Source: Annulohypoxylon bovei var. microspora (taxonomy: Eukaryota; Ascomycota; Sordariomycetes; Xylariales; Hypoxylaceae). Taken from it: a DNA stretch of 64,000 bases. The DNA lies in assembly GCA_022836615.1 (NCBI GenBank), contig MU405250.1:62001-126000 (forward strand), given 5' to 3'. The translations under genes and the position numbers were made by a program. The notes beneath the pieces are model-generated. The model saw only the letters and a program-made list of their open reading frames with translations, was not told the DNA's origin and did not search any database. The number at the start of each line of letters is the position of its first letter. Position 1 is the first letter of the stretch. Positions 1 through 10,106 of the stretch are shown one piece after another.

Positions 1-455
1 AGGCCACAAGGACAGCGTCTACTCCGTTGCATTCTCTCCTAATGGCAAGGATCTCGTGAGTGGTAGTCTGGACAAGACCATCAAGATGTGGGAGCTGTCA
101 ACTCCTCGAGGCGTGTCGAACCCTGGGCCGAAGGGCGGCCGATGTGTCAAGACATTTGAGGGTCACCGAGTAAGTCTTAATAGTCTTAATATCGTCCTCA
201 TATACTTCATCATGCTAATTAGACTAGGACTTCGTACTGAGTGTCGCTCTCACTCCCGATGCTAACTGGGTTATGTCGGGTTCCAAGGATCGTGGTGTCC
301 AGTTCTGGGATCCTCGAACAGGCTTTACGCAACTCATGCTTCAAGGTCACAAGAACTCTGTCATATCTGTGGCTCCTAGCCCGACGGGCGGCTACTTTGC
401 GACTGGTTCTGGTGATATGAGGGCACGTATCTGGTCCTATCGATCAATATCTTGA
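1..455 (+). CDS. rco-1: Tup1/RcoA-type WD40 transcriptional corepressor, C-terminal part
   Basis: This is the 3' end of a WD40 protein and its start lies outside the window. Two exons join in frame: 1-169 (reading from base 2) and 228-455, separated by an intron at 170-227 (GTAAGT donor, GCTAAT branch point, TAG acceptor). The product shows the last three to four blades of a beta-propeller, with motifs such as SGSLDKTIKMWE, SGSKDRGVQFWDPRTG and the C-terminal ATGSGDMRARIWSY. This last motif and the Gly/Pro-rich loop before GGRCVKTFEGH are characteristic of the Tup1/RCO-1/RcoA family. The family is recruited by DNA-binding repressors together with Ssn6/Cyc8 and acts in the nucleus. Nothing looks damaged. 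The next gene, RMP1, is on the opposite strand and convergent. Family assignment is strong; the N-terminal tetramerisation region cannot be seen. Confidence 0.9.
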
Positions 456-996
456 GAGGGGACGTCGACGATAGCCAACCAAGCCCTGGCTCAAGTGAAA
501 ACTCCCAGTCCGGAACGTCCCACGCCTTTTATGGAGGCATGCACGAACTTTGACAACTAGTTTTTCCGTAGGGGAGAGCCTCCACATATGTTGTAGGGAT
601 AGGCTCTAGTGTTTAGTTATCCTTTAGGGCTCAGGAAGGCTCTAATCTGTCCGAACTATGATTGATGCGGCCTTTAGGTCTTGTACCCCCTCTGACAATG
701 CGAAGGGACGTCCTCAGACGATCATGAAGGTGTGGATATCAGGTGTACTTGGAGAGAACGGGGCAAGCCTTTTTTTGTAACGGTCTCCGTTGGCTGGCGA
801 GGCTTAGAGGGCGCGGTTTTAATCTTACGTGATAACAACAAACGTATAGCCTGTGTCATTAGTATTGCTCAAAGAATTTCGCTAATAATGGAGAATCGGT
901 GTGACAATGAACTAATGGTGTCTTGAAAATAGTAATTTCGTATGAAAATTTGAGTGTGGTAATGTATCTATTAAGATGCCACTGGTAGTCCTCGGC
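456..996. other. Intergenic, between convergent 3' ends
   Basis: 541 bp between the stop codons of the Tup1-type gene and RMP1. It probably holds the two 3' UTRs. I see no further gene, RNA or repeat in it. Confidence 0.6.
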
Positions 997-1993
997 TCAA
1001 AAAAGGCCCTTGAAGAGATTGTCAAATTCATCGCCGCCTTTCTTGGTCTTTTTCTTTTTTGCTAGTTTCAACCCTTCTTTAGTAGCTGTATTATCCGCTC
1101 TCTTTGCTTTTCCTTTGGTGGCAGTACTGTGTTGTTTCTCTATAAACGTAGTGTCGCAGTTGTGGTTCAGGTTCTTTCTAGCGCTGTCAGGAACATTGGC
1201 GGACCCAGACTGATCTCCCTCTTCTGGTAGGATATTCTTCCTACGTAATTTCTCAGCTCTTGCCACTTGGTCCCTCGAGACTACAGCACCTATTTGCTGA
1301 CTAAGTGTCTTGGAAGTTCCATTGTGGCCTTGGAGAGGAGGCTCTTTACTGGTTGAACTGCTGGACTCTTTAACAGCTTTAATGCTACTAGCAAGCTCAT
1401 GCACTAGTAATGTGCTGCTGTCTCCTTCGCCAGCCGCTACAACCACCTCTCCTACCAGCTGGATGCAGGCTGCGTTCACCTGCGCCAGTGCGCCGAGCAG
1501 CACAACGCCCAATGTTGCGAATTGGTTGTCAGCTGTCAGTTGCGAGAAGGCGCTATTTATGGTTCATTAGCAAACCACACAAAAAACCCTACGTAATACA
1601 TAAGGTGAATATCAAGTCAACGTACATGTAGCATTTCGGAACCAACAAGTCTCGCAGCCACTTCACGTGATCGCGCACCTTTCTCTCCGCGCGGTTGTCA
1701 CTTTCATCGCCGCGCTTGCGCTTCTTGTTCTTCGACTTAGCAGCGGTGGCAGCCAAGTCAAGGAGTTCGTCGACCAGCTTCTCGACATGCCGCCGCAGCA
1801 TGCCGAAGGGGGCCCACCATGCTGCGCGCCGGTGCTGGTTCCGGTTGCGATGGTTGAAGCCACGGAGGACGGGCTGGAGGGGCTGCAGCTTGTCTAGCGC
1901 TTCTTCGTACTCGTCATTACTCCCGGTAGTATTATGGTTGCCAGGGGCGCCTGCAGCAGCGCTGCTCTGCGATGTGGGAACTGGTACCATCAC
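997..1993 (-). CDS. RMP1: RNase MRP protein subunit Rmp1
   Basis: Two exons read 1993-1626 and 1552-997, with a 73-bp intron at 1553-1625 (donor GTACGT, branch GCTAATG, acceptor TAG), giving 307 residues. Near residues 45-65 is GFNHRNRNQHRRAAWWAPFG, followed by a basic helical segment. Across the splice junction comes AFSQLTADNQFATLGVVLLG. Both blocks match the fungal Rmp1 RNA-binding domain. The C-terminus is lysine-rich and ends in GDEFDNLFKGLF, an acidic/aromatic tail common in nucleolar RNP proteins. In yeast, Rmp1 is the subunit specific to RNase MRP, which cuts pre-rRNA at site A3 and some mRNAs. The start at 1993 gives Met-Met; a slightly different N-terminus is possible. The yeast protein is shorter (about 200 aa); the extra length here is low-complexity linker. 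Confidence 0.8.
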
Positions 1994-2544
1994 ATCGTTC
2001 GTAGAATTATGGGATGTAGATGTCTCTCCGGGATGTGGCAGTCGTTGTGAAGCTTTTTATCGAATAGCTACCTAGAGGTACGCAGTAAAATTATTTGCAC
2101 AGTCAAATTGTGGCAACAGTGAAGTGAATCTAAGACTGTCTAAATAGTAAATAGCATGATAGGGCTGTACAGATAGATTAAGTGGGTCTTTTGAATAATG
2201 CTAATCGATTGGACGAATCACTTTGCTGTTGCACAAAGCCAATCTAGGAGCCTACAGTCAACTAGGGGTAGAAAAAGCTGGTAAGGTGTAGAAATTGTGG
2301 GGCGACCCCAAACTCGACTAGGGGTAGGAATTTTTCTACCCGGGGTCCACCAAAAGCTCAGGTTCACCCTCGGTTTAACCGCGGCTCACTAATACAAATA
2401 TTTGCAAGGTAATAACTTTACGAAACCTTATGATTTTATGATTTTAAAAACGGTATTTGATAGCTTTCAATCCAGTTAAGCTAAAAAAAATGAATGCACT
2501 ATAATAGCTTTAATAATCGTTGCGTAATATTGGTTTAACGTGGC

Positions 2545-2660
2545 CCCAGGTTCAACCGGGGTTCAACCGGGGCTCAGCAACGGTTCAACAGCGGTTCAAC
2601 CGGGGCTCAACCGGGGCTCAACAGCGGTTCAACAGCGGTTCAGCAGGAGCTCAACTTAGG
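2545..2660. repeat. 11-bp minisatellite in left arm
   Basis: About ten tandem 11-bp units of the form GYTCARCMRSG, for example GTTCAACCGGG and GCTCAACAGCG. The array lies inside the left inverted repeat of the element at 2248-3428. Confidence 0.8.
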
Positions 2661-3002
2661 TTTAATAGCTATTAGCTAATAAATAAAAACATTATTAAGG
2701 TTATTATATTTAATTTAATTTAATTGTAAGTGTTTTAAAGCTTGTATATATTTATTATGTAAGTGTGTAAATAAGCTTGGCCAATTTTGAGCTTACCCCG
2801 CTATTAGGTAAGCTGAGCTAATTACCTAGTAGGTTCCAGGCTTACCCCGCCATCAAGTAATCGCACCAACTACATTGTACAATCTTTACATTTGAATAAC
2901 TTTGCGAATATTGCTTTTTATAATTGATAATGCTGATCTAAATGTTCATCTGAGTTTAACGAATCGAATGAATCTAGTTGCACTTTTGTAAACCTATTAG
3001 TA

Positions 3003-3130
3003 GACCAGGGCTGAGCCGCTGTTGAACCGCTGTTGAACCGCTGCTGAGCCCCGGTTGAACCGCTGCTGAGCCCCAGTTAAGCCCCAGTTAAGCCCCGGTT
3101 GAGCCCCGGTTGAACCCCGGTTGAGCCTGG
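3003..3130. repeat. 11-bp minisatellite in right arm (inverse complement)
   Basis: The same 11-bp repeat in inverse orientation (units such as CCGCTGTTGAA and CCCCGGTTGAG). It forms the stem partner of the array at 2545-2660. Confidence 0.8.
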
Positions 3131-3437
3131 GGCCACGTTAAACCAATATTACGCAACGATTATTAAAGCTATTATAGTGCATTTATTTTTATTTGCTTTA
3201 TTAAATTAAAAGCTATTAAACCGTGTCTTTAAAATTATAAAATATCACGATTTCGCAAAGTTATTACCTTGCAAATATTTAAGTTGGTAAAACGCGGTTA
3301 AACCGTGGTTAAACCTTAGCTTTTAGTGGACCCGAGGTAGAAAAAATCCTACCCCTAGTCGAGTTTGGGGTCGCCCCACAATTTCTACCCCTTGCCAGCT
3401 TTTTCTACCCCTAGCTGACTGATCCCTCCCAATCTAG

Positions 3438-4056
3438 CGCCCAGTTACCCCTTTAAGGGATTGGCTGCTGGAGAATGCCGAAGACTTCACTCCATGTTAC
3501 AAGTCACAATAAATCGATGAGCCTTAAATTAGAACAGCGTGTTTAATATTTATACTCTTTGTACATCTGGAGGGTCCAGTTTCGTCATGATCATACCTAG
3601 GTAGTCAACCTGTTAACGAACCCCTGACTGGCCTCAACGAAGCTCAGCAAGAGTTACAATTCAATAATCAAAGAATCTTATAGAATAGCAAGAGAAGCGG
3701 TACTTTTTATGAAACATTATTTTAAAAAGTGATTATCGGGGTACAAAAGCCAAAGCATTGACTCGGTATATCCTAAGACACAATGTTTAATCCACATCCT
3801 TTTCTATGTCGTATAATATCACAACGATATCCCAATAGATATTCTACTCACGATATCACTAGGCCGACATATAAAGAGTCCAGCTAGGCAATTCGAAACT
3901 CAACTTGACTTTACCTCAGCATTTCATCCTACCTCAATCATGTTTTGATTTCTAATTTCTTAAAAAATCAAAACTTCTACTCTTCATCACCCTCAAAAAA
4001 TTTTCAAACTTCCTCTACTCTTCTAATCATCCTTCGAAACACCCAAGCCTCTCATC
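3438..4056. other. Intergenic; putative promoter and leader of the small ORF at 4057
   Basis: AT-rich sequence. A TATAAA box lies at 3870-3875. The stretch from about 3900 to 4050 is C/T-rich and resembles a fungal 5' leader, and it contains a two-codon upstream ORF starting near 3941. An ACCTAGGT palindrome lies near 3595. Nothing else was recognised. Confidence 0.45.
3870..3875 (+). promoter_or_regulatory. TATA box candidate
   Basis: TATAAA followed by a pyrimidine-rich leader, about 185 bp before the ATG at 4057. Assigned by position only. Confidence 0.35.
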
Positions 4057-4224
4057 ATGAAAGACTACCGCATGGATGGCAACTGCGGCGATAGTCCTGT
4101 GAAGCTTCAGTGTTACTTTGACGTTGTGGTCGGATGGCTGCTACTTGCAATACCATGTGTAGTGCTGCTTCGAGTACTGGTACTTGGGCCACTATACCGA
4201 CTCTTCATGCGCTTCATGCGCTAA
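4057..4224 (+). CDS. Possible small single-pass membrane protein, 55 aa
   Basis: ATG at 4057 in a good context (CTCATCATGA) opens a 55-codon frame ending TAA at 4222-4224. The N-terminus is polar with three cysteines (MKDYRMDGNCGDSPVKLQCY). One strongly hydrophobic stretch follows at about residues 22-45 (GWLLLAIPCVVLLRVLVLG) and a basic tail ends MRFMR. A TATA box and C/T-rich leader precede it, the layout of an expressed fungal gene. I do not recognise a family. It has no Leu/Ala-type signal peptide before the hydrophobic segment, so a tail-anchored or single-pass topology is more likely than secretion. It may equally be a chance ORF; transcription evidence would decide. Confidence 0.35.
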   Translation: MKDYRMDGNCGDSPVKLQCYFDVVVGWLLLAIPCVVLLRVLVLGPLYRLFMRFMR

Positions 4225-7200
4225 GACTTCAACTGAATCCTCTCTTCATTCATGACCAAATTTCCCAAGTTCAAACCGATTATGCCTACAGGTACTAACA
4301 GGCATCGCGATTCCCACTCATTTGTGTCAATACTACTCTAAACCGAAGTGTAAGTCATTTCCCAAGCTATAAGTCGTGGTGTTCGGAATACGAGAAAGCT
4401 CCTACTAACGAGGCGAAGTTTTAGATCACCACTCCCCTTGAAAACTGCATTGGAAGTTGTCGATACTCCTTGTTACTTATCTGGGTATGTAAACATATAT
4501 GACTGTCCCTTCCTCTTTCCACGCTTTTTTCCATTGTACCTACTCAGTCTCTCAATCTTACTAACATCATTCGACAGAGTTCCTTCCTACCACGGAGTCA
4601 CAAGATGAATGACAAGAACCTACCGGAAAATCAGAGAGGCGGAACCTTGGAAGTCTAACAAGTCATGTTGTTGTCGCTGTACTAGGTAGTTAGAAGCTAG
4701 GCGCTTCCCGATCACCCCAAACGCCGACTACGCTTTCCTTGAGAAAGGGGTCGTTTGACACAATAAACTTTGCTGTCTCATCAAACTAAATTTCATCTTG
4801 CGGGATACCTAAACTAATCTTTTCAAAATTTCCTTTCCCCGGGACATAAATAACCTATGATTGACTTGAACTCAAGCCTTAGAAAACAGGTTTATTTACT
4901 GTCATAACTACCAAAAGATACCTATGTTAACAGCTGTATCATACAGGTATCCCGTTAGCTCTAGGCTAAGATACATTGCGATGAATCCGAGAACAAAACC
5001 ATCAATGCCTCTCAAAAGGTAAGAGAGCTCAGGCGAGAAGGAGCGAGTTGCGAGATCTAAAAATAAAACTCGGCATATTGAAGTGGAAACTTGGAATTTA
5101 CTACATACTAAGGTTTTTTTGGTCTCTAGATTAAGGAAAGAAGCAACCGTCATCTAATCTTTCTGGAACTACAGTATCCCTGAGATAACGCGTCCGCCTA
5201 ACTGCAAAGATCAAAGTACGAAAAGGCCCGCGATGCCGTATGCCATGAATACCTAGAGAACACCGAGTTTGAGACGCCCTTTCCATACTAACATGACAAA
5301 ACTATCGAAAAATATGGCATGAGGCCGGGCAATTACCGTGCCGTAGCTTCTTCCGTCGTTTCTCATAGACACCTAGAAGTATTGAGCTAGGATGCAAGGT
5401 TATAACAACTTCGTACAGGCCATCAGCACTTGTGTCCTTTCTGGAAGCTACATCCTGTACCTGTGATTACAACGATGTAAGCTGACCCCCCTTTCATCTC
5501 TAGAAGCTCTGATATCTGACCCCCTATTTCTTAGGTATCTCATAATATCTAAAAGGTTGGGCGACTAAGTAACTTTTTCAACGAATAGTGAGAGTAAACC
5601 GTGAGCAAAATTTTCTTAGTAGCAGACAAATATCTGTATGCTAACTTGGTTGCAGGAAGCTTCGTTATCTACCTTGTCTCGGGAATCCCCTCTTATAGCA
5701 AGCCTGGTTACCAATATCGATCGCAATAAGCAGCTTGGTCCAATAATCTATTGGTATTTTAGCCGGTACAAGCGCGAGATAAATGGAAAAGGCATAGGAC
5801 GAAAGGTCTCTCGAATGGAAACTACCTAACCATTGACGAGCCCCAGAGTAAGGAAAATTCCCCCACAACCTATTTTATTCACAAAGCTCATATGATGGCA
5901 TCAGAACCCGACATATGCAGTAATCGTCAATGCCCATAGACTTCGACTATTACAATCTATATGGGCAACTAATCGACTGATAATTAATTTGCGTCCTTGA
6001 AAAAAAATTGACTGCCTTAGCATAGAGGAAAGGTGAACAGTATGCCTCATGAAAGTGACCCCCGAAGAAAATAATCTTTCCACTAACGACTATCTAGTAG
6101 GTACGAGATAATTCAACGAAGAAGCTCAGCATGCTTAACAGAAGAATGGCAGACATGGCCTTGAATTACTCAACTTCGTACAAGCAGCTTATCACCCATC
6201 CTAAAAACTGGCGTCTGAAATCTCCAATTGGCGCGAAGTTCCCGGCTTCTTCATTTCTAAAGTCGTAAAGAGCGGACTTGCACTGGATTGTGCATCTTCT
6301 CGGCCTGCTAGACTTCCATTAGACGAAATCCCAAACGTCAGGTACCGAGTCCGGCTCCGATGGGAGAGACAACTTCATCTGGCATCTTTACTAGAAGTCA
6401 GCTTCATTATTCGTGGAATATGAAACGTTCTCGACCACATGATGACTCCGTTTATGATGCGCGATGGCGTAGGGACCATATCATTTTCCCATGGAGACAA
6501 TTCTATACGCAACTATCCTGCTAGCTAGAAGCAAAGTTCAACTCACAATTTCAAACAAGTTACTCCAGGCTTTGGTTAGTACTTAGATATCCCAAGGTAT
6601 GGAGCTATTGTTACTAACAGATATTACCTAGAAATCGCTTTCCGTGCCTCAATTCATTCCCAATCCAGCATACATATCTACCTTATCAACAAGAGTAGAA
6701 CGCAAGAACAAGCGGATCCTCTTTTAGGGGTTTATAACTATGCTAAAAAGTCAAATACGATGATCATTCAATAATTGAACGAAAGCATCCTTTGCTTCAA
6801 CTACTACGAAGCAGGATAATGACCGGTCAGCTACCAGCTACATTGGATGTGGCTAAAGGGAAATGGCAAGGTCGATTAACAACCGCTTGTACTCACCTAA
6901 AAAATACGAAAAGTAAACGAGCACGATCTATTTCTTAGAAGCTGGTTGGGAGATTCCTCACTAGCGGCCGTGCTGTCGCTCTAATTGATCGGGGTCCGCT
7001 GTCCGCTTGGTTTGCCTAACTGCACTTGGAGTTCCGTCGAGTCAAGCATAAAGAGGGGAAATCGCCTTCGCCGGAAGTCATATCGGCTATCAATATGCTT
7101 TGCACTCGAGAAACTGATACTCTACTGGAAACGCCGAGACTCATGTGGAGAGTATCGAGGGAGAAGTCAAGCGCAATGCCTGTTCGATATTTCATCGAAA

Positions 7201-8819
7201 GCATATTATGGAGTTACATCTTCCTGGTCTAATTAATTAGCTAATTTTGGCTGTTAAATACCGTGAGGAAGAGCACGGTACGAGAACAAATGGTAGCCCC
7301 AGCGCGGTGGGAATAGCTAGGTGTGATTGCTATTCAACATTCGATCAAGATAACGGTATTTTTCCGTTACATTCGAGGGGAGCAGAGCGCAAGAACAAAT
7401 GGGAAAACCAACGCCATAGGAAAAGCTAGCTCCGATGATTATTCGATATTTGGATAAGAGTCTGGTATCTGTTGTTATTTCCAGGGGGGGTAGAGCGTAA
7501 GAACAGGTGAAAACTCTAGAGCAACCGTCAAAATCGGTGCCTAAAAGCAGTACCCTATTCTCAACTCGTCAACATGGAAGAAGATCTGTTTTGATAACAT
7601 TGGGCAGAGAACCGGAAAATAGTGGAAGACTGGAACATGGACCGGGCTAGTTACTGAAGACTTGGAATATTATCTGGATAGTATTCTTGATTACTAGTGA
7701 CTTAACTCACCCTTGAACTAAAAAATGTCATAGTTACGTGATATGGAGGATATGTGCGAGCGACTGGATAGATGTGCTATTAAGCCACGATAATCTCGAC
7801 CACTTCCCTAACAATAGATTCAGAGTTTGGAATAGCTTCCGGTTACATCTTCTACTTGTGAGAGTATATAGGGGTTCATGTAAGACCCCTGGGATTGATA
7901 TGTCATAAATTCTAGCCACAGAGTACACAACTACTTGTCATGATATCGCGGCTACGAAAATAAAAGAAATTATCGTATTACCGTGGTATCATCATCCTTC
8001 CCCGAGCTTACAAGCGAGTCCCCTCCGAGGTGACGCCGGCGACCTATGCGAAGGCGGACCATCTTTACCCGGCTAAACTGTCTTCTCGAAGGAGCGCCGT
8101 GGTGACGTCTTGACTCGGCATTGCGGCTAGACAGTTCTGACAAAGCGGCGGACTTGCTCAGGGGTCGGTATCTGCCTCTTTCCTACCCCCTATTTCTACA
8201 TGATATCGTTTCCCTGGCCGGGTATTAGTGGCCGGGATAAAGTCAGATGAACTAGGTCGACCTCGTAGTAGTAACTAGAACTTTGGATCATCACTTAACT
8301 TGAGCATTTCACATCGAATATGATTCTCGCAGGTTTCATAGAAGAAGCCCATTAGAGAGCGGAAGGAGCGTTTCGGCATAGTTAAGGGTAAGAAAAGGGG
8401 ATAGGGTATGGCGGATGTATGTAGGTAGCGTAGAAAATACCTAGCACCCTAAGAATATTGGAGAATATCTAAGAGGCGTAGCATGGCGAACCGTCCTACA
8501 ATTTCCACGCCAAAAGGAATGGGGGCACAGCGGCCGAAAACTAACTTTGCGACCTCAACGATGTCGGCGAGTACTAAAGGACTAGTCACAAAGTAATTAC
8601 TATCTGGAATATAGAGAAAACTATTAGTCCCCAGTCCGAGGCGCTTTATCGCAGTGTCGTGGGAGTCGATATTCCTGCTACAACGGTGATTCACTCGTAT
8701 TCTAGGTTTAGAGCTTGTACGTCTAAAGGTCGGTAATCATTATAATCAAGAAACTCATTATATCAAGTATAGTTAAACCAAACATATCCCTGTCCATAAT
8801 ACGGATACGCAGGCTCAAG
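4225..8819. other. Gene-poor 4.6-kb stretch
   Basis: No convincing coding region on either strand. All open frames are under 90 codons, lack recognisable motifs and are not joined by good splice signals. A decayed tandem repeat lies at about 7265-7540 and a locally GC-rich patch at about 7995-8200. The stretch looks like old intergenic or relic DNA. Confidence 0.5.
7265..7540. repeat. Degenerate tandem repeat, period about 110 bp
   Basis: Three diverged units share the core GAGCRYRRNRMAGAACA followed by a purine-rich run, GCTAG(G/C)T and a TATTCRAYATTYGGAT-like segment. The cores sit near 7270, 7385 and 7490. A lone similar core occurs near 6695. No function can be proposed. Confidence 0.45.
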
Positions 8820-10106
8820 TTAGTTCTGCGGATCACGCACCCTCACCCGTTCTGGGGCATTTTCATAAGTCCTACCATAAACCCCGCCGTTGTCCCCAAC
8901 TAACTCCCTACTAGAATCCTTCCCGTCGCTGCAGTGATTTGCATAATCTCCCATCCTATAATACTCTACAGCCCCGTTCCCGTGCATATGATTCACGTTC
9001 GCGTTCGCGTTTACGGTCCCCGACTTCCGCCAAGAGTAGAACGAGCGTCTCTTCGAGGACGGCGTGCGCGCGCGCGAGCCCGCGGTGCCGAAGAACCTCC
9101 TAACAAGCGGCCGCAGGGTGGCGAGCGAGGAGGCGATCAAGCCCAGGCCGCTCTCGATCGTGGACCAGATGGACACGACTGTGAATGTGTGGAGCACGTC
9201 GCCGGTCGCGCTGCTCAGCTGCCAGATGTACGGGATGCGAACGATAGTCGCTGTCGATGCTCTGGTAGGCTTGTCAGTTAAAATATTCGTATAATGTATC
9301 TAGCTAGGTAGCAAGAAGAAGAAAAAGGGGGGACGGGGACCATACAGAGACCCTAGCGCCAGGGTACAAGATACCATGATCTTGGACCGTTTCGACAACT
9401 CGAGCTTCCTCACGAGCGCGATGGGAAGGAGGCCGAGTACCCAGTCAGAGACCGCGTTTATGCCCGCGGCCGCATAAGACGTGCCCGTGATCAGATCGGC
9501 GCTGAAGCAAGTTCCCTCTATGTCCTCGGTGTACTGATCCCAGTAGTAGGCGACGGGCCGACACTGGAATATGGCCATGAAGACGAAGAAAACGTTGTAG
9601 ATGAGGCATACGAGTAGTACGGTGTAGATAACCGACTTCTGCCATGCCTGAGAGCAGATGCGCAGGAGAAAGATGCCTACGGTGAACTTGACCAATAGGG
9701 ATGTCATGATATATGCCAGCTCGCCCGCCCATCTCATCTATCCCAATTGATCAGCTTAAAGTGACAGGGTCGTTTAGATCGGAGGGAGGTTACCTTGAAA
9801 ATCATTGGAAAATTCTCAAGAGGGACCTGAGATATTGTCTTGCCCGCGCCGTACGAGAGGCTTATCATGACCAGTGTGCAATAGATTATGAAGCATATCT
9901 AGCCTGGTTAGCCCTAAGTACATTCGTCGTCTTGCCTGGAGAGCATTTACCATGGTCGCAACGGCTAAGAAATCTTCTGCCTGGAAGATCTTCAACATGC
10001 GCGCCCTGACATAGCACCGAAGAGCTAAGGTAATAGTTGCTAAAGGGAGGAGCGCGAGCACAGCAGCTTCTAGCTGAGGCCCATTATCTTCTGCTTCAGA
10101 TGCCAT
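8820..10106 (-). CDS. Fungal rhodopsin-domain (Pth11/SAT20-like) seven-helix membrane protein
   Basis: Four exons (10106-9951, 9898-9794, 9737-9346, 9261-8820) join in frame to 364 residues. The introns are 52, 56 and 84 bp. The product has seven hydrophobic helices. Family landmarks are EDFLAVATM in helix 2, SYGAGKTISQVP after helix 3, KFTVGIFLLRI, YNVFFVFMAIFQCRPVAYYW, GTSYAAAGINAVSDWVLGLLP and STATIVRIPYI. These define the rhodopsin-type domain (formerly annotated as integral membrane protein) expanded in Pezizomycotina. The CRPV...C cysteine pair in the extracellular loop is kept. The tail after about residue 280 is polar and variable. Some relatives, such as Pth11, sense host surfaces; the ligand here is unknown. 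The start at 10106 was chosen because helix 1 follows directly. An in-frame ATG at 10283 would add 59 residues. Confidence 0.85.

Larger units (their letters stand above)
2248..3428. mobile_element. Mutator-like non-autonomous element (long inverted-repeat MITE) with 9-bp TSD
   Basis: A 1181-bp imperfect palindrome. The left arm (about 2248-2660) and right arm (about 3000-3428) are inverted copies. They begin GAGCCTACAGTCAACTAGG on the left and GAGGGATCAGTCAGCTAGG on the complement of the right. Further matching blocks include GGTAGAAATTGTGGGGCGAC and CGTTGCGTAATATTGGTTTA. The element is flanked by the 9-bp direct repeat CCAATCTAG at 2239-2247 and 3429-3437. A 9-bp target duplication with very long TIRs is typical of Mutator-like elements. 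There is no ORF of useful length, so any mobility would have depended on a transposase elsewhere. The arms differ by scattered substitutions, so the insertion is not recent. Confidence 0.8.

Noticed and set aside
997..1512. Stand-alone gene starting at the ATG at 1512
   Set aside because: The frame continues upstream through a good intron into the Rmp1 core, so this is only the second exon.
7990..8240. GC-rich patch as a relic gene or element
   Set aside because: No inverted ends, target duplication or coding frame could be found.
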